Positions 50,438-58,811 of a DNA stretch of 64,000 nucleotides are shown here, in pieces (the stretch's first letter is position 1; every line of letters starts with the position of its first letter). The position numbers and the translations under genes are program-made. The DNA lies in assembly GCF_900167095.1 (NCBI RefSeq), contig NZ_FUXG01000001.1, positions 124,001 to 188,000 on the forward strand, written 5' to 3'. The notes under the pieces were generated by a model. It worked only from the letters and a program-made list of their open reading frames with translations. It made no database searches and was not told where the DNA came from. Source of the stretch: Oceanospirillum multiglobuliferum. Lineage in GTDB: Bacteria; Pseudomonadota; Gammaproteobacteria; Pseudomonadales; Halomonadaceae.

Positions 50438-50935
50438 TTAGCGTCGAGAAGCTAGCACAAAGTAGTAATAGTCCATTTCTGGCACAGGTACACCATGTTC
50501 AACCAGCACGGCTGATATTTGACCGCGATGATGGGTGCCATGATTAAACACATGGATCAACAGGTCATCTAGATTAATCTCAGCTTTTTGTCCCGCGATA
50601 TTTCGGTACTCAATCGCCTTACTTAAGCGGCGTTCAGTTACTGTGGCGCAGGTTTGAAACCAAGTGTTGCATTGTGCCAATAGCGCCGTTTCCAGCGCTT
50701 TGGCATTGCTTTCAATTTCGTGGCTTAAATCGGTTACGGGGTAAGGTATGCCTTCAATACGAGCATGCCATAACTGATCTACCAGCAACAGATGGTTTAG
50801 CGTACCGTGTACACTACCAAAAAATAGCCCTGCATCTTGGCGGTACTGCTCATCACTCAGTAGCGACACAGATTCAAATAGCTTTTCCGTTGCCCAGCGG
50901 TGATAGCGAGATAGCTTTGCCAAATGTTGTTGCAT
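50438..50935 (-). CDS. DinB-fold metal-dependent protein
   Basis: This is a 165-residue four-helix-bundle protein of the DinB/YfiT superfamily (not DNA polymerase IV, which shares the name). The probable metal ligands are H48 in GTLNHLLLVD and H132 plus H136 in VFNHGTHHRGQ, the usual three-histidine pattern. Members include thiol-dependent transferases such as bacillithiol or mycothiol enzymes and many of unknown function. It is followed on the minus strand by the shared terminator and lies downstream of pilA, 22 bases away, so weak read-through from pilA is possible. Confidence 0.82.
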   Translation of the reverse strand: MQQHLAKLSRYHRWATEKLFESVSLLSDEQYRQDAGLFFGSVHGTLNHLLLVDQLWHARIEGIPYPVTDLSHEIESNAKALETALLAQCNTWFQTCATVTERRLSKAIEYRNIAGQKAEINLDDLLIHVFNHGTHHRGQISAVLVEHGVPVPEMDYYYFVLASRR

Positions 50936-50957
50936 AATATCAGTCTCTAGTCACTAC

Positions 50958-51362
50958 TTAAGCAGATGTTTCAGCCATAGCCCATTTAATGCCCGAAGCG
51001 TTCAACGTTGGCGTGTAAGTGCGGGTGTAAACCTTACCACCGATTGTAACGCTTTTAGCTGTAATCACACCTGTAGCAGACACTGCCAAAGTATCTAAGG
51101 TAGTATAGGTACCAGTTGTAATAGCAGCAGGCACACTATTTGAACCTGCACCACATGCAGTCAATCCACCTGTAGTTTGCGCACAAATTGAAACTGCCGT
51201 TTTATAACTATCTGCCACAGAATCAAGCTCAGTTAATTTGGCTTGAAGAGTGTAGTCTTGATACCTAGGCACTGCCACCGCAGCTAAAATACCGATAATT
51301 GCTACAACAATTAGCAGCTCAATAAGAGTAAAGCCCTTCTGCTTTCTATTCTTAAACATCAT
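50958..51362 (-). CDS. pilA: Type IV major pilin
   Basis: This is the main subunit of a type IVa pilus. The prepilin has 134 residues: a short basic leader ending G10, then the processed and N-methylated F11 and the conserved [20 protein letters not shown] with E5 of the mature form. Only one cysteine pair is present, about 10 residues apart in [16 protein letters not shown], in the middle of the protein. The C-terminal disulfide loop found in many pilins is absent. The first of two adjacent ATGs is chosen because AGAGG lies 8 bases upstream. It is divergent from pilB, as usual. Confidence 0.95.
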   Translation of the reverse strand: MMFKNRKQKGFTLIELLIVVAIIGILAAVAVPRYQDYTLQAKLTELDSVADSYKTAVSICAQTTGGLTACGAGSNSVPAAITTGTYTTLDTLAVSATGVITAKSVTIGGKVYTRTYTPTLNASGIKWAMAETSA

Positions 51363-51396
51363 CTTTTCATCCTCTGAATGTAATATTGAACTCTAA

Positions 51397-51420
51397 ATTA
51401 TATTGCGACCGCAAATTTGC
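51397..51420 (-). promoter_or_regulatory. pilA -10 box and overlapping palindromes
   Basis: On the minus strand a perfect TATAAT (51402-51397) lies 35 bases before the pilA ATG. Directly upstream are two overlapping inverted repeats: a 12-bp element with TTGCG/CGCAA arms (51403-51414) and the perfect palindrome GCAAATTTGC (51411-51420). They occupy the space between -10 and -35. No good -35 or sigma-54 site was found. Confidence 0.45.
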
Positions 51421-51581
51421 TTAGAGTCGACAAGATTGATCAATCAAGTTTAGAGTACAGATACGTATGCTTACAATAGATTAGACCAAGCAAGGATAAA
51501 AAATATTTATATTATTCAAGTTTTAATTGACCGAATGACTTTATAATCGAACCATAATTATCAGCAGACAAGGAGATGACT

Positions 51582-53270
51582 GTGTCACTTGGTGGAATTG
51601 CAAAACGGCTGGTTATTGAAGGGGTTATGAGCAAAGAGGCTGCTTTGGCTGCTTCTGAGCAGGCTCAAAAAGAAAACACCTCTTTCTTACAACATGTTGT
51701 AACTACCCACAAGGTTGACGCCAAAGCGGTAGCACTTGCCGCTGCACGCGAGTTTGGCGTGCCTTTTCTTGACTTATCTGCTTTTGACCCTGAACACTTT
51801 CCTAAAGATTTAGTGAATGAAAAACTTATTCGCCACCACATGGCTCTCCCCTTATATAGACGCGGCAGCAAACTTTTTCTAGCAATTGCCAACCCAACCA
51901 ATTTAGCCGCAGTGGATGAGATTCAGTTCCAAACAGGATTGAATACCGAGGCAATTTTAGTACCTTATGATCAACTTGTTCGTGCTGTAGAGAACTATTT
52001 AGAGGGTGATGAAGAAGCTTTATCCAAACTAGAAGATGATGAGCTAGATAATCTTGATCTCGCCAGTAACGAGCCCAAAGAGATCGGTACAGATACATCA
52101 GGGACTGATGATGCTCCCATCGTAAAGTTTGTAAATAAAGTGCTACTTGATGCCATTAAGCTAGGTTCATCCGATATTCACTTTGAGCCTTACGAGCGTA
52201 GCTTTCGTATTCGCTACCGTACCGATGGCTTATTGCATGAGGCGATAAAACCACCCTTCAACCTACGACATCGTATTACTAGCCGCTTAAAGGTGATGGC
52301 AAAACTTGACATATCTGAACGTCGCGTCCCGCAAGATGGCAGCATCAAACTCAAGGTATCCAAAACCAGAACCATCGATTTTCGTGTAAACACCATGCCA
52401 ACCCTATGGGGGGAGAAAGTGGTGTTAAGGGTATTAGACTCAAGTGCCGCCCGTATTGGCATGGATGAGCTAGGTTTTACCCCTGAGCAAAAAGTGATGT
52501 ACGAAAAAACCTTAAGTCAACCGCAAGGTATGATACTGGTTACAGGTCCTACGGGCAGCGGTAAAACAGTAACTTTGTATACAGGGCTAAACATCCTGAA
52601 TACACCTGAGCGCAATATATCAACTGCCGAAGACCCTGTGGAAATTAATCTTGAAGGGATCAATCAAGTTAATGTGAACTACAAAGTCGGCTTAGACTTT
52701 TCGGCTGCTCTGCGTGCATTTTTACGTCAAGATCCAGACATTGTTATGGTCGGTGAGATTCGAGATTTAGAGACGGCTGAAATTGCTATTAAAGCGGCAC
52801 AAACAGGACACCTTGTTTTATCAACCCTGCATACCAATAGCGCAGCGGAAACACTGACGCGACTGCATAATATGGGAATCCCTGCGTTTAATATTGCAAC
52901 ATCTGTTAGCCTGATTATCGCCCAACGTTTGGCTCGCAAGCTTTGCTCAAACTGTAAGAAACCTTCTGATATACCTGAATCTGCATTATTAGAAGAGGGT
53001 TTTACTCTTGATCAGTTACGTAACGCCAAGCTATACCAGCCTGTAGGTTGCGAAAATTGCCATCAAGGCTATAAGGGGCGACTGGGTATCTATGAAGTTG
53101 TCCCTATTACCAGTGCGATTTCTAAACTGATTATGAATAATGCCAACTCATTAGAAATTGCAGAGCAAGCTCAAAAAGAAGGTTATGCTAACCTTCGGAC
53201 CTCTGGCTTGAAAAAAGCATTAGCTGGACTCACCAGCTTAGCGGAAGTAAACCGTGTCACTGTCGATTAG
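51582..53270 (+). CDS. pilB: Type IV pilus extension ATPase PilB
   Basis: PilB is the hexameric GspE-family ATPase that powers pilus growth. I start it at the GTG at 51582 (562 residues): the AAGGAG at 51570-51575 touches the upstream ATG at 51576 but sits 6 bases from the GTG. An N-terminal MshEN-like domain is at about 1-150. Walker A GPTGSGKT is at 322-329, the Asp box and Walker B are in DPDIVMVGEIRD, and the His box is in LSTLHTNSA. A tetracysteine zinc site (CSNC and CENC) is near the C-terminus. No retraction ATPase (pilT) is in the window. Confidence 0.95.
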   Translation: MSLGGIAKRLVIEGVMSKEAALAASEQAQKENTSFLQHVVTTHKVDAKAVALAAAREFGVPFLDLSAFDPEHFPKDLVNEKLIRHHMALPLYRRGSKLFLAIANPTNLAAVDEIQFQTGLNTEAILVPYDQLVRAVENYLEGDEEALSKLEDDELDNLDLASNEPKEIGTDTSGTDDAPIVKFVNKVLLDAIKLGSSDIHFEPYERSFRIRYRTDGLLHEAIKPPFNLRHRITSRLKVMAKLDISERRVPQDGSIKLKVSKTRTIDFRVNTMPTLWGEKVVLRVLDSSAARIGMDELGFTPEQKVMYEKTLSQPQGMILVTGPTGSGKTVTLYTGLNILNTPERNISTAEDPVEINLEGINQVNVNYKVGLDFSAALRAFLRQDPDIVMVGEIRDLETAEIAIKAAQTGHLVLSTLHTNSAAETLTRLHNMGIPAFNIATSVSLIIAQRLARKLCSNCKKPSDIPESALLEEGFTLDQLRNAKLYQPVGCENCHQGYKGRLGIYEVVPITSAISKLIMNNANSLEIAEQAQKEGYANLRTSGLKKALAGLTSLAEVNRVTVD

Positions 53271-53318
53271 CAAGCTGATTTTTTTACGCTACCAATTATT
53301 AATTAGGACTGACTGATA

Positions 53319-54554
53319 ATGGCCACCAATCAGGACGATAAAAGCAAGCAACAATACCAAGTGTTTCGCTGGGATGGCATTGACAGCAAAGGTAATAAAC
53401 AGAAAGGTGAAATCCAAGCTCTGAATCTTAGCCTAGCAAAAGCTCAGCTGAGAAAACAGGGCATTACAGCCAATAAAGTAGGGCGTAAAACTCAACTCCC
53501 ATTCGGAATTGGTGTAAAAGAAATCACCTCCAAAGAAGTGACGCTGTTTACTAGGCAACTTGCCACAATGCTTAAAGCGGGCGTGCCTTTGGTGCAATCA
53601 CTGAATATTGTGGCAGAAGGTTCTGAAAACTCCACTATGCAGAAGATGATAGTCTCCATACGCAATGAGGTATCTGACGGCAATATGCTAAGCATGGGGC
53701 TAAGAAAGCACCCTAAACATTTTGATAAGTTAATCTCTAATCTAGTAGAAGCAGGTGAGCGATCTGGAGCCTTAGATGTGATGCTAGAGCGTGTGGCTTT
53801 GTATAAAGAAAAAACCGAGCGCATCAAAGCCAAAATAAAAAAAGCACTCTACTATCCCGCATCAGTCATGACCATTGGCCTAGTGGTGATGCTCATTTTA
53901 CTACTCAAAGTAGTACCTCAATTTGAAACCATGTTTAAAAGCTTTAATGCAGAATTACCATTGATTACACAATTAGTGATTGATGCTTCTGAGTTTGTGC
54001 AGACCTATTGGTGGCTTATCTTTGCCACCTTATTTTTTGCACCGTTATTTATTGTGAATGCAGTTAAAAAATCAGAAACCTTTGCCTATAGAGTCGATGC
54101 TATAGTGCTAAAGCTACCTGTCATTGGTGCCATTATCAAAAAATCATCTATCGCTCGCTTTAGCCGCACTCTAGCAACCTCTTTTGCCGCCGGCGTACCT
54201 TTGGTAGAGTCGCTGGCCTCCTCTGCGGGGGCTACAGGTAATCGAGTTTATACCCGAGCTATTTTTGCAGTCCGAGACAACATCAGCACAGGGCAACAGC
54301 TAAATTTTGCACTTAAAACAACCCATCTATTTCCCAGCATGGTGACCCAGATGGTAGCGATTGGAGAAGAGTCTGGATCGCTGGATACGATGCTAGATAA
54401 AGTTGCAGAGTTCTATGAAGAAGAAGTAGATGATGCTGTCGATTCAATGACCACACTGATGGAGCCCCTTGTGATCTCTATTTTAGGCGTCATGGTTGGT
54501 GGCTTAGTGGTTGCGATGTACTTGCCAATATTCCAAATGGGTAGTTTATTTTGA
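53319..54554 (+). CDS. pilC: Type IV pilus inner-membrane platform protein PilC
   Basis: PilC is the polytopic platform on which PilB acts. It has 411 residues. Two GspF domains repeat: KEVTLFTRQLATMLKAGVPLVQ (about 69-90) and the matching IARFSRTLATSFAAGVPLVES (about 284-304). There are membrane helices at about 179-200, 225-250 and 382-405. It starts 48 bases after pilB and overlaps pilD by 4 bases. Confidence 0.95.
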   Translation: MATNQDDKSKQQYQVFRWDGIDSKGNKQKGEIQALNLSLAKAQLRKQGITANKVGRKTQLPFGIGVKEITSKEVTLFTRQLATMLKAGVPLVQSLNIVAEGSENSTMQKMIVSIRNEVSDGNMLSMGLRKHPKHFDKLISNLVEAGERSGALDVMLERVALYKEKTERIKAKIKKALYYPASVMTIGLVVMLILLLKVVPQFETMFKSFNAELPLITQLVIDASEFVQTYWWLIFATLFFAPLFIVNAVKKSETFAYRVDAIVLKLPVIGAIIKKSSIARFSRTLATSFAAGVPLVESLASSAGATGNRVYTRAIFAVRDNISTGQQLNFALKTTHLFPSMVTQMVAIGEESGSLDTMLDKVAEFYEEEVDDAVDSMTTLMEPLVISILGVMVGGLVVAMYLPIFQMGSLF

Positions 54555-55414
54555 TCGCACAACTCCTTGATAACCCTCTGCTGTTGAGTGGTATTATATT
54601 TTTTGCGGGTTTATTACTGGGTAGCTTTTTGAATGTTGTGATCTATCGCCTCCCTTTGATGCTGGAAAGACAGTGGCAACAAGAGTGTGCCAATTATCAG
54701 GCAGACTTAGCCATTGATCAGTCGAAACATAATATATTTAATCTGGCTTGGCCTGCATCACACTGTCCAAACTGCCACCACTCTGTAGCGGCTTATGACA
54801 ATATTCCCTTGCTAAGCTATCTATTATTGAAAGGGCGCTGCCGCCACTGTCATCAGAATATTGCCCGACAGTATCCCGCCGTTGAGCTAGCCAGCGGTTT
54901 GTTAGCACTTGCTAGCTTGTATGTCATCGGCATTCAGCTACAAGCATTGTTGCTATACGTGGTTAGCTTAGTACTTCTTGCACTGTTAGTGATTGATTTG
55001 AAGACACAGTTACTACCAGATTTACTGACCCAGCCTTTGTTGTGGGCAGGCTTGTTAACACAGCAACTTTTTTATCCTGAGCAACTAGATAGCGCATTAT
55101 GGGGAGCTGTTTTAGGCTATCTGGTTTTATGGTCTATCTACTGGCTTTTTAAATTAGCAACAGGCAAAGAGGGAATGGGCTATGGTGACTTTAAACTATT
55201 AGCAGCACTCGGCGCTTGGGGAGGCGCAGCTGCACTCCCTGCAATACTGTTAATCAGCGCATTAACAGGTTTATTAATAGCCTTGCTATTACGCACAACC
55301 GGACAGCTCGCGAGTGGACAAGCAATGCCTTTTGGCCCTGCCTTAGCACTGGCAGGATGGCTAGTGCTATATTTTCCAACACAAATTCAATCTTTGATGT
55401 GGACAATTTTTTAA
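54551..55414 (+). CDS. pilD: Prepilin peptidase / N-methyltransferase PilD
   Basis: PilD cleaves the leader of prepilins and methylates the new N-terminal Phe. It has 287 residues. The cytoplasmic zinc site is C72-x2-C75 and C97-x2-C100 (CPNC, CRHC). The aspartyl-protease residues are D149 in VIDLKTQLLPD and D213 in GYGDFKLLAALGAW. Several membrane helices span about 115-285. The start is a TTG overlapping the pilC stop (TTGA); no ATG or GTG lies before the conserved LLGSFLNVVIYRLP region, so the TTG is accepted. Confidence 0.93.
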   Translation: MIAQLLDNPLLLSGIIFFAGLLLGSFLNVVIYRLPLMLERQWQQECANYQADLAIDQSKHNIFNLAWPASHCPNCHHSVAAYDNIPLLSYLLLKGRCRHCHQNIARQYPAVELASGLLALASLYVIGIQLQALLLYVVSLVLLALLVIDLKTQLLPDLLTQPLLWAGLLTQQLFYPEQLDSALWGAVLGYLVLWSIYWLFKLATGKEGMGYGDFKLLAALGAWGGAAALPAILLISALTGLLIALLLRTTGQLASGQAMPFGPALALAGWLVLYFPTQIQSLMWTIF

Positions 55415-55416
55415 CC

Positions 55417-56028
55417 ATGCCGAAACATAAATTAATTATTGGCCTAACAGGTGGTATCGGCTCGGGTAAAACTGCCGCTTCTGATTACTTCCAAAAAATA
55501 GGCATCAACATCATAGATGCCGATATTGTTGCTAGGGCAGTCGTTCAACCAGAAACAGCGGCATGGCATCAAATTAAAGATTATTTTGGTACCGAAGTGT
55601 TAGAGGCTAATGGCCAATTAAATCGGGCATGGCTGCGTAAACAAATTTTTGCCAACCCAGAGCAGCGACGTTGGCTAGAATCCATTACTCATCCTGCAAT
55701 ACGTACTGAAATCATTGATCAACTTGGAAAGGTACAATCTGACTATGGTATTTTAGTGTCGCCCTTATTGCTTGAAAGCGGGCAGAATGAGCTGGTGGAT
55801 AGAGTGTTACTAATTGATGTACCAACCACTCTACAACGGCAGCGAACGCAAATCAGGGACAATAACAGCGCCGCTCAAGTAGATGCTATTATTGCGGCAC
55901 AAATGCCAAGGCAAGCACGCATCAGTCGTGCTGACGACATTATTATCAATGATCAAAGCCTTGAGCATCTTCAACAAGCCTGCCAAGCTTTGCATCAGCA
56001 ATATTTACAACTAAGCCAACTTAAGTAA
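55417..56028 (+). CDS. coaE: Dephospho-CoA kinase
   Basis: CoaE phosphorylates dephospho-CoA, the last step of CoA synthesis. It has 203 residues from the ATG at 55417 (E. coli 206). The P-loop is GGIGSGKT (residues 12-19), and IDADIVAR near residue 36 and HPAIR near residue 91 are family motifs. Much longer readings that begin inside pilD are wrong, because those residues have no CoaE similarity. It starts 2 bases after pilD and abuts yacG. Confidence 0.95.
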   Translation: MPKHKLIIGLTGGIGSGKTAASDYFQKIGINIIDADIVARAVVQPETAAWHQIKDYFGTEVLEANGQLNRAWLRKQIFANPEQRRWLESITHPAIRTEIIDQLGKVQSDYGILVSPLLLESGQNELVDRVLLIDVPTTLQRQRTQIRDNNSAAQVDAIIAAQMPRQARISRADDIIINDQSLEHLQQACQALHQQYLQLSQLK

Positions 56029-56241
56029 ATGCATATGACTGAGAAAGTAATGACTGTAAACTGTCCAACTTGCAAGAAAGCCGTAGAATGGAAGCCAGAG
56101 AGTGTACACCGACCATTTTGCAGCGATCGCTGCCGCCTAATTGATCTTGGCGAGTGGGCCAGCGAAAGTCATCGTATTGCAGGGGAACCTGCAATGGATG
56201 AGCTATCCAGCGACCTACTAGAGCAATTACCTAGAGGTTAG
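56029..56241 (+). CDS. yacG: DNA gyrase inhibitor YacG
   Basis: YacG is a small zinc-finger protein that, in E. coli, binds GyrB and inhibits gyrase. It has 70 residues with four cysteines, CPTC and CSDRC (C12, C15, C31, C35), and the family box [18 protein letters not shown]. The first ATG directly follows the coaE stop codon; ATGs at 56035 and 56050 are also in frame, and the 56035 start would give a length nearer E. coli YacG (65). It ends the pilB-pilC-pilD-coaE-yacG operon. Confidence 0.92.
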   Translation: MHMTEKVMTVNCPTCKKAVEWKPESVHRPFCSDRCRLIDLGEWASESHRIAGEPAMDELSSDLLEQLPRG

Positions 56242-56306
56242 CCTCTCTGAAGGTCTATAAAAAAGGACTAAGCGTTCAAGCAGGAGTTACTCTATAAAAA
56301 CTTTCA

Positions 56307-56333
56307 TATTTTCCGGCTGTTAGCCGGAAAATA
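56307..56333. repeat. 12-bp inverted repeat between yacG and the Nudix gene
   Basis: TATTTTCCGGCT (56307-56318) is perfectly inverted as AGCCGGAAAATA (56322-56333) around a 3-base loop. There is no T run on either side, so it is not a classical terminator, although it lies between convergent genes. Confidence 0.6.
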
Positions 56334-56393
56334 CCGAAATACTCTTGTTCAGGAGCCAATAAATGCTCCTTTATTTGTAACAATTAAACTTGC

Positions 56394-57353
56394 TTACTTC
56401 CCACTACGGCTGACTTGCTGCCAAAATGCACCAATACCAGCAACACCCTGACCACCTAAACCTTTGGCTTTACGAATATCTTCACGCCCCATACCTCCAA
56501 GGGCATACACTGGCACAGGTACTTGTTCAATCAGCTCTTTGAAGCGTTGCCAACCCATCGGCTCAACACCAGGGTGGCTATCGGTAGCCTGTACGGGGCT
56601 AAGTGTAATCAAGTCAGCCTGTAAGGCAATCGCTTGCTCTAACTGTGCAAGGTTATGGCAAGCACAAGAGAGTAATTTGTCTCTAGGAATAGGGCGCTGA
56701 CTATAATGAGATAATCGTTCACTGCTCAAGTGAATGCCGTCAGCATCAATTTGACCTAACAGATCTGCAGCGCTATTTAGAATGAGTTTAGCGCCTGATT
56801 CTGAGGTAAGCGCTAACGCCTTCTTAGCGCGAGATAAAAATTCGTTTTTATCTAAACTTGGTACTCGCATTTGCACTAGTTCAGCACCTGCATTTAATGC
56901 CCGAGTCAACTTTAACAACCACTCCTCTTCATTCTCAGCAGCACCCGTTATCACGTAATAGTCTGGTATTGAAATCGCCTTTAATATTGAGTGGTTCGCC
57001 TCAGGGAAACTATATTTTTTCAAGTCTTCAGGCTTTACCCAGCGCACTGCTTGGCCCTCTCGACCATAGGCTTCACCGTCAAAACTATGTACACGCCACA
57101 CATCTAATAACACATTGTATTCTGGATATTGGTGGTTAATTGCAATGAGAGGAGAGGCGGAGGTCACCTGAATACCTATCTCTTCATTTAACTCTCGGGC
57201 TAAAGCTTGGCGTGCAGTTTCATAAGGTGCTAACTTCCCACCGGGAAACTCCCACAAACCACCTTGATCAACCGTTGCAGGACGACGGGCAATTAAGATA
57301 TCGCCATTTTCATTACAGATCACCGCAGCTGCGACATGAATAAACTTTGGCAT
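56394..57353 (-). CDS. Nudix hydrolase fused to a thiamine-phosphate-synthase-like domain
   Basis: This 319-residue protein has a MutT-like N-terminus (1-130). The Nudix box (residues 39-61) is complete: G39, E45, R53, E54, E57, E58, G60. This part probably removes 8-oxo-dGTP or similar oxidised nucleotides. Residues 133-315 resemble the TIM barrel of ThiE/TenI (YVITGAAENEEEWLLKLTRA, LILNSAADLLGQIDADGIHL, VYALGGMGREDIRKAKGLGG). The fusion is known in gammaproteobacteria. Whether the second domain is active in thiamine synthesis is doubtful: no other thi gene is nearby. It follows argJ, as in Pseudomonas. Confidence 0.87.
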   Translation of the reverse strand: MPKFIHVAAAVICNENGDILIARRPATVDQGGLWEFPGGKLAPYETARQALARELNEEIGIQVTSASPLIAINHQYPEYNVLLDVWRVHSFDGEAYGREGQAVRWVKPEDLKKYSFPEANHSILKAISIPDYYVITGAAENEEEWLLKLTRALNAGAELVQMRVPSLDKNEFLSRAKKALALTSESGAKLILNSAADLLGQIDADGIHLSSERLSHYSQRPIPRDKLLSCACHNLAQLEQAIALQADLITLSPVQATDSHPGVEPMGWQRFKELIEQVPVPVYALGGMGREDIRKAKGLGGQGVAGIGAFWQQVSRSGK

Positions 57354-57397
57354 TCACCCACCTGATACAGACTAAAAACAAAACATAAAATACTTCA

Positions 57398-57434
57398 AAA
57401 CAAAACGGGCTTGCTAACAAAGCCAACAAGCCCG
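57398..57434 (-). terminator. Rho-independent terminator of argJ
   Basis: CGGGCTTG (57406-57413) pairs with CAAGCCCG (57427-57434) across a 13-base loop, and the minus strand then reads TTTTGTTTTG. The gene downstream on this strand starts only 45 bases further on, so termination may be partial. Confidence 0.65.
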
Positions 57435-57449
57435 CTTACAACCGCTCAA

Positions 57450-58664
57450 TTAACTACGGTAATCCGCATTAATCGTCACATAATCATGGGACAAATCTGT
57501 TGTCCAAACAGTGTCTTCAACTTCGCCACGCGCCAGATCAATCTGGATACGAATAAAAGTTTCAGCCATTACGGCTGAACCAGCAGCCTCGGTGTAATCA
57601 GGGTTACGACCACCATTCAATACAATCTGTACGTCACCCAGCCAGATGTTAATTTTATCAACATCTAGTGCATCAACATTGGCACGACCCACTGCGGCCA
57701 AAATACGTCCCCAGTTAGCATCACTGGCAAACAGTGCTGTTTTCACTAGAGGGGAGTGCGCAACAGTGAAGCCTACTTCTATGGCTTCGTCTTGAGTAGC
57801 AGCATGAGAGACGGTGATTTCAACAAACTTAGTCGCGCCTTCTCCATCCTTCACAATGTCATGTGCCAAAGAGCGCATCACATCATCTAATGCAGTTTGA
57901 AAAGCGGTCATTGCAGCTTCATCTGCCTGATTAATCTCCGCAGATTGTCCACTGGCGATCAAAATGCAGGCATCATTAGTTGAAGTATCGCCATCTACAG
58001 TAATACGGTTAAAAGACCGATCTGTCGCGGTGCGTAACATCTGCTGTAAAAGCTCATGCTCAATTTTTGCATCTGTAGCCACAAAGCCCAGCATGGTTGC
58101 CATGTTCGGTTTAATCATACCCGAACCTTTGGCAATACCATTGATATGAACCAGCTGACCATTTACCTCAATAGCAGCTGTTGCACCTTTAGCACGAGTA
58201 TCTGTAGTTAAAATTCCCTCGCCTGCTACAGCCCAGTTAGCTTCTGACAGGTCTTGCTTCGCAGCCGATAGGACTGCTTCAATTTTAGCCACTGGCAAAG
58301 GTTCGCCAATAACACCCGTTGAGAACGGAAGAATCTGTTCAGCGGTCACGCCCATCTGCGCTGCTAATAATTCGCAGCACTGTTGGGCAGCAACTAAGCC
58401 TTGCTTGCCTGTTCCTGCATTGGCATTACCTGTGTTAATCAACAAATAGCGTGGCGTAGCCTGCGCCAAATGCTGCTTTGCAATCTGAACAGGTGCTGCA
58501 CAAAAAGCATTCTTAGTGAATACACCTACAACTGTTGCACCCTCTGGGCACTCAATCACCACAACATCCTTGCGGCCTGCTTTTTTAATACCAGCAGACG
58601 CAATGCCTAAACGTACACCATCAATTTGATGAAACACCGGTAACACAGACGGGCCAACAGCCAT
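57450..58664 (-). CDS. argJ: Glutamate N-acetyltransferase / amino-acid N-acetyltransferase ArgJ
   Basis: ArgJ recycles the acetyl group from N-acetylornithine to glutamate in arginine synthesis; some forms also make N-acetylglutamate from acetyl-CoA. It has 404 residues from the ATG at 58664, with AGGAG 6 bases upstream; the TTG two codons earlier is not needed. Self-cleavage at the Ala-Thr bond makes the two subunits; T190 in MIKPNMATMLGF is the nucleophile. NTGNANAGTG (78-87) and a GDTSTND segment are family hallmarks. A partial ARG box lies upstream. Confidence 0.95.
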   Translation of the reverse strand: MAVGPSVLPVFHQIDGVRLGIASAGIKKAGRKDVVVIECPEGATVVGVFTKNAFCAAPVQIAKQHLAQATPRYLLINTGNANAGTGKQGLVAAQQCCELLAAQMGVTAEQILPFSTGVIGEPLPVAKIEAVLSAAKQDLSEANWAVAGEGILTTDTRAKGATAAIEVNGQLVHINGIAKGSGMIKPNMATMLGFVATDAKIEHELLQQMLRTATDRSFNRITVDGDTSTNDACILIASGQSAEINQADEAAMTAFQTALDDVMRSLAHDIVKDGEGATKFVEITVSHAATQDEAIEVGFTVAHSPLVKTALFASDANWGRILAAVGRANVDALDVDKINIWLGDVQIVLNGGRNPDYTEAAGSAVMAETFIRIQIDLARGEVEDTVWTTDLSHDYVTINADYRS

Positions 58665-58689
58665 GACCAACTCCTAAAATAAGTTGTTT

Positions 58690-58707
58690 AACGATTAAAA
58701 ATTCATT
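58690..58707. promoter_or_regulatory. Candidate ARG box upstream of argJ
   Basis: The 18 bp contain CGATT-AAAA-ATTCA, where the right arm matches the ArgR consensus exactly and the left arm (TGAAT expected) matches 3 of 5. It lies 25 bases upstream of the argJ ATG, a good place for ArgR to act. One imperfect site alone is weak evidence. Confidence 0.3.
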
Positions 58708-58740
58708 TGTGGTCTATTTTGATCATTTTAATAACAAGAT

Positions 58741-58778
58741 CATAACAACACAGGGCGGTTGATTGCTCAACCACCCTG
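58741..58778 (-). terminator. Rho-independent terminator of secA
   Basis: A 12-bp stem with one mismatch (CAGGGCGGTTGA/TCAACCACCCTG) and a 4-base loop lies at 58751-58778. On the minus strand it is followed by TGTTGTTATG, a modest T-rich tract. Confidence 0.65.
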
Positions 58779-58811
58779 TTTCAGTGCCAACTTTAGATCA
58801 CCACACTTAAT

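Noticed and set aside
50438-50935. DinB reading as DNA polymerase IV
   Set aside because: The 165-residue four-helix bundle with three histidines belongs to the unrelated DinB/YfiT superfamily.
51576-51578. ATG as the pilB start
   Set aside because: The AAGGAG ribosome site directly touches this ATG; the GTG six bases later has proper spacing.
55216-55416. N-terminal extension of coaE
   Set aside because: It lies inside pilD in another frame and lacks CoaE similarity; the ATG at 55417 starts the canonical protein.
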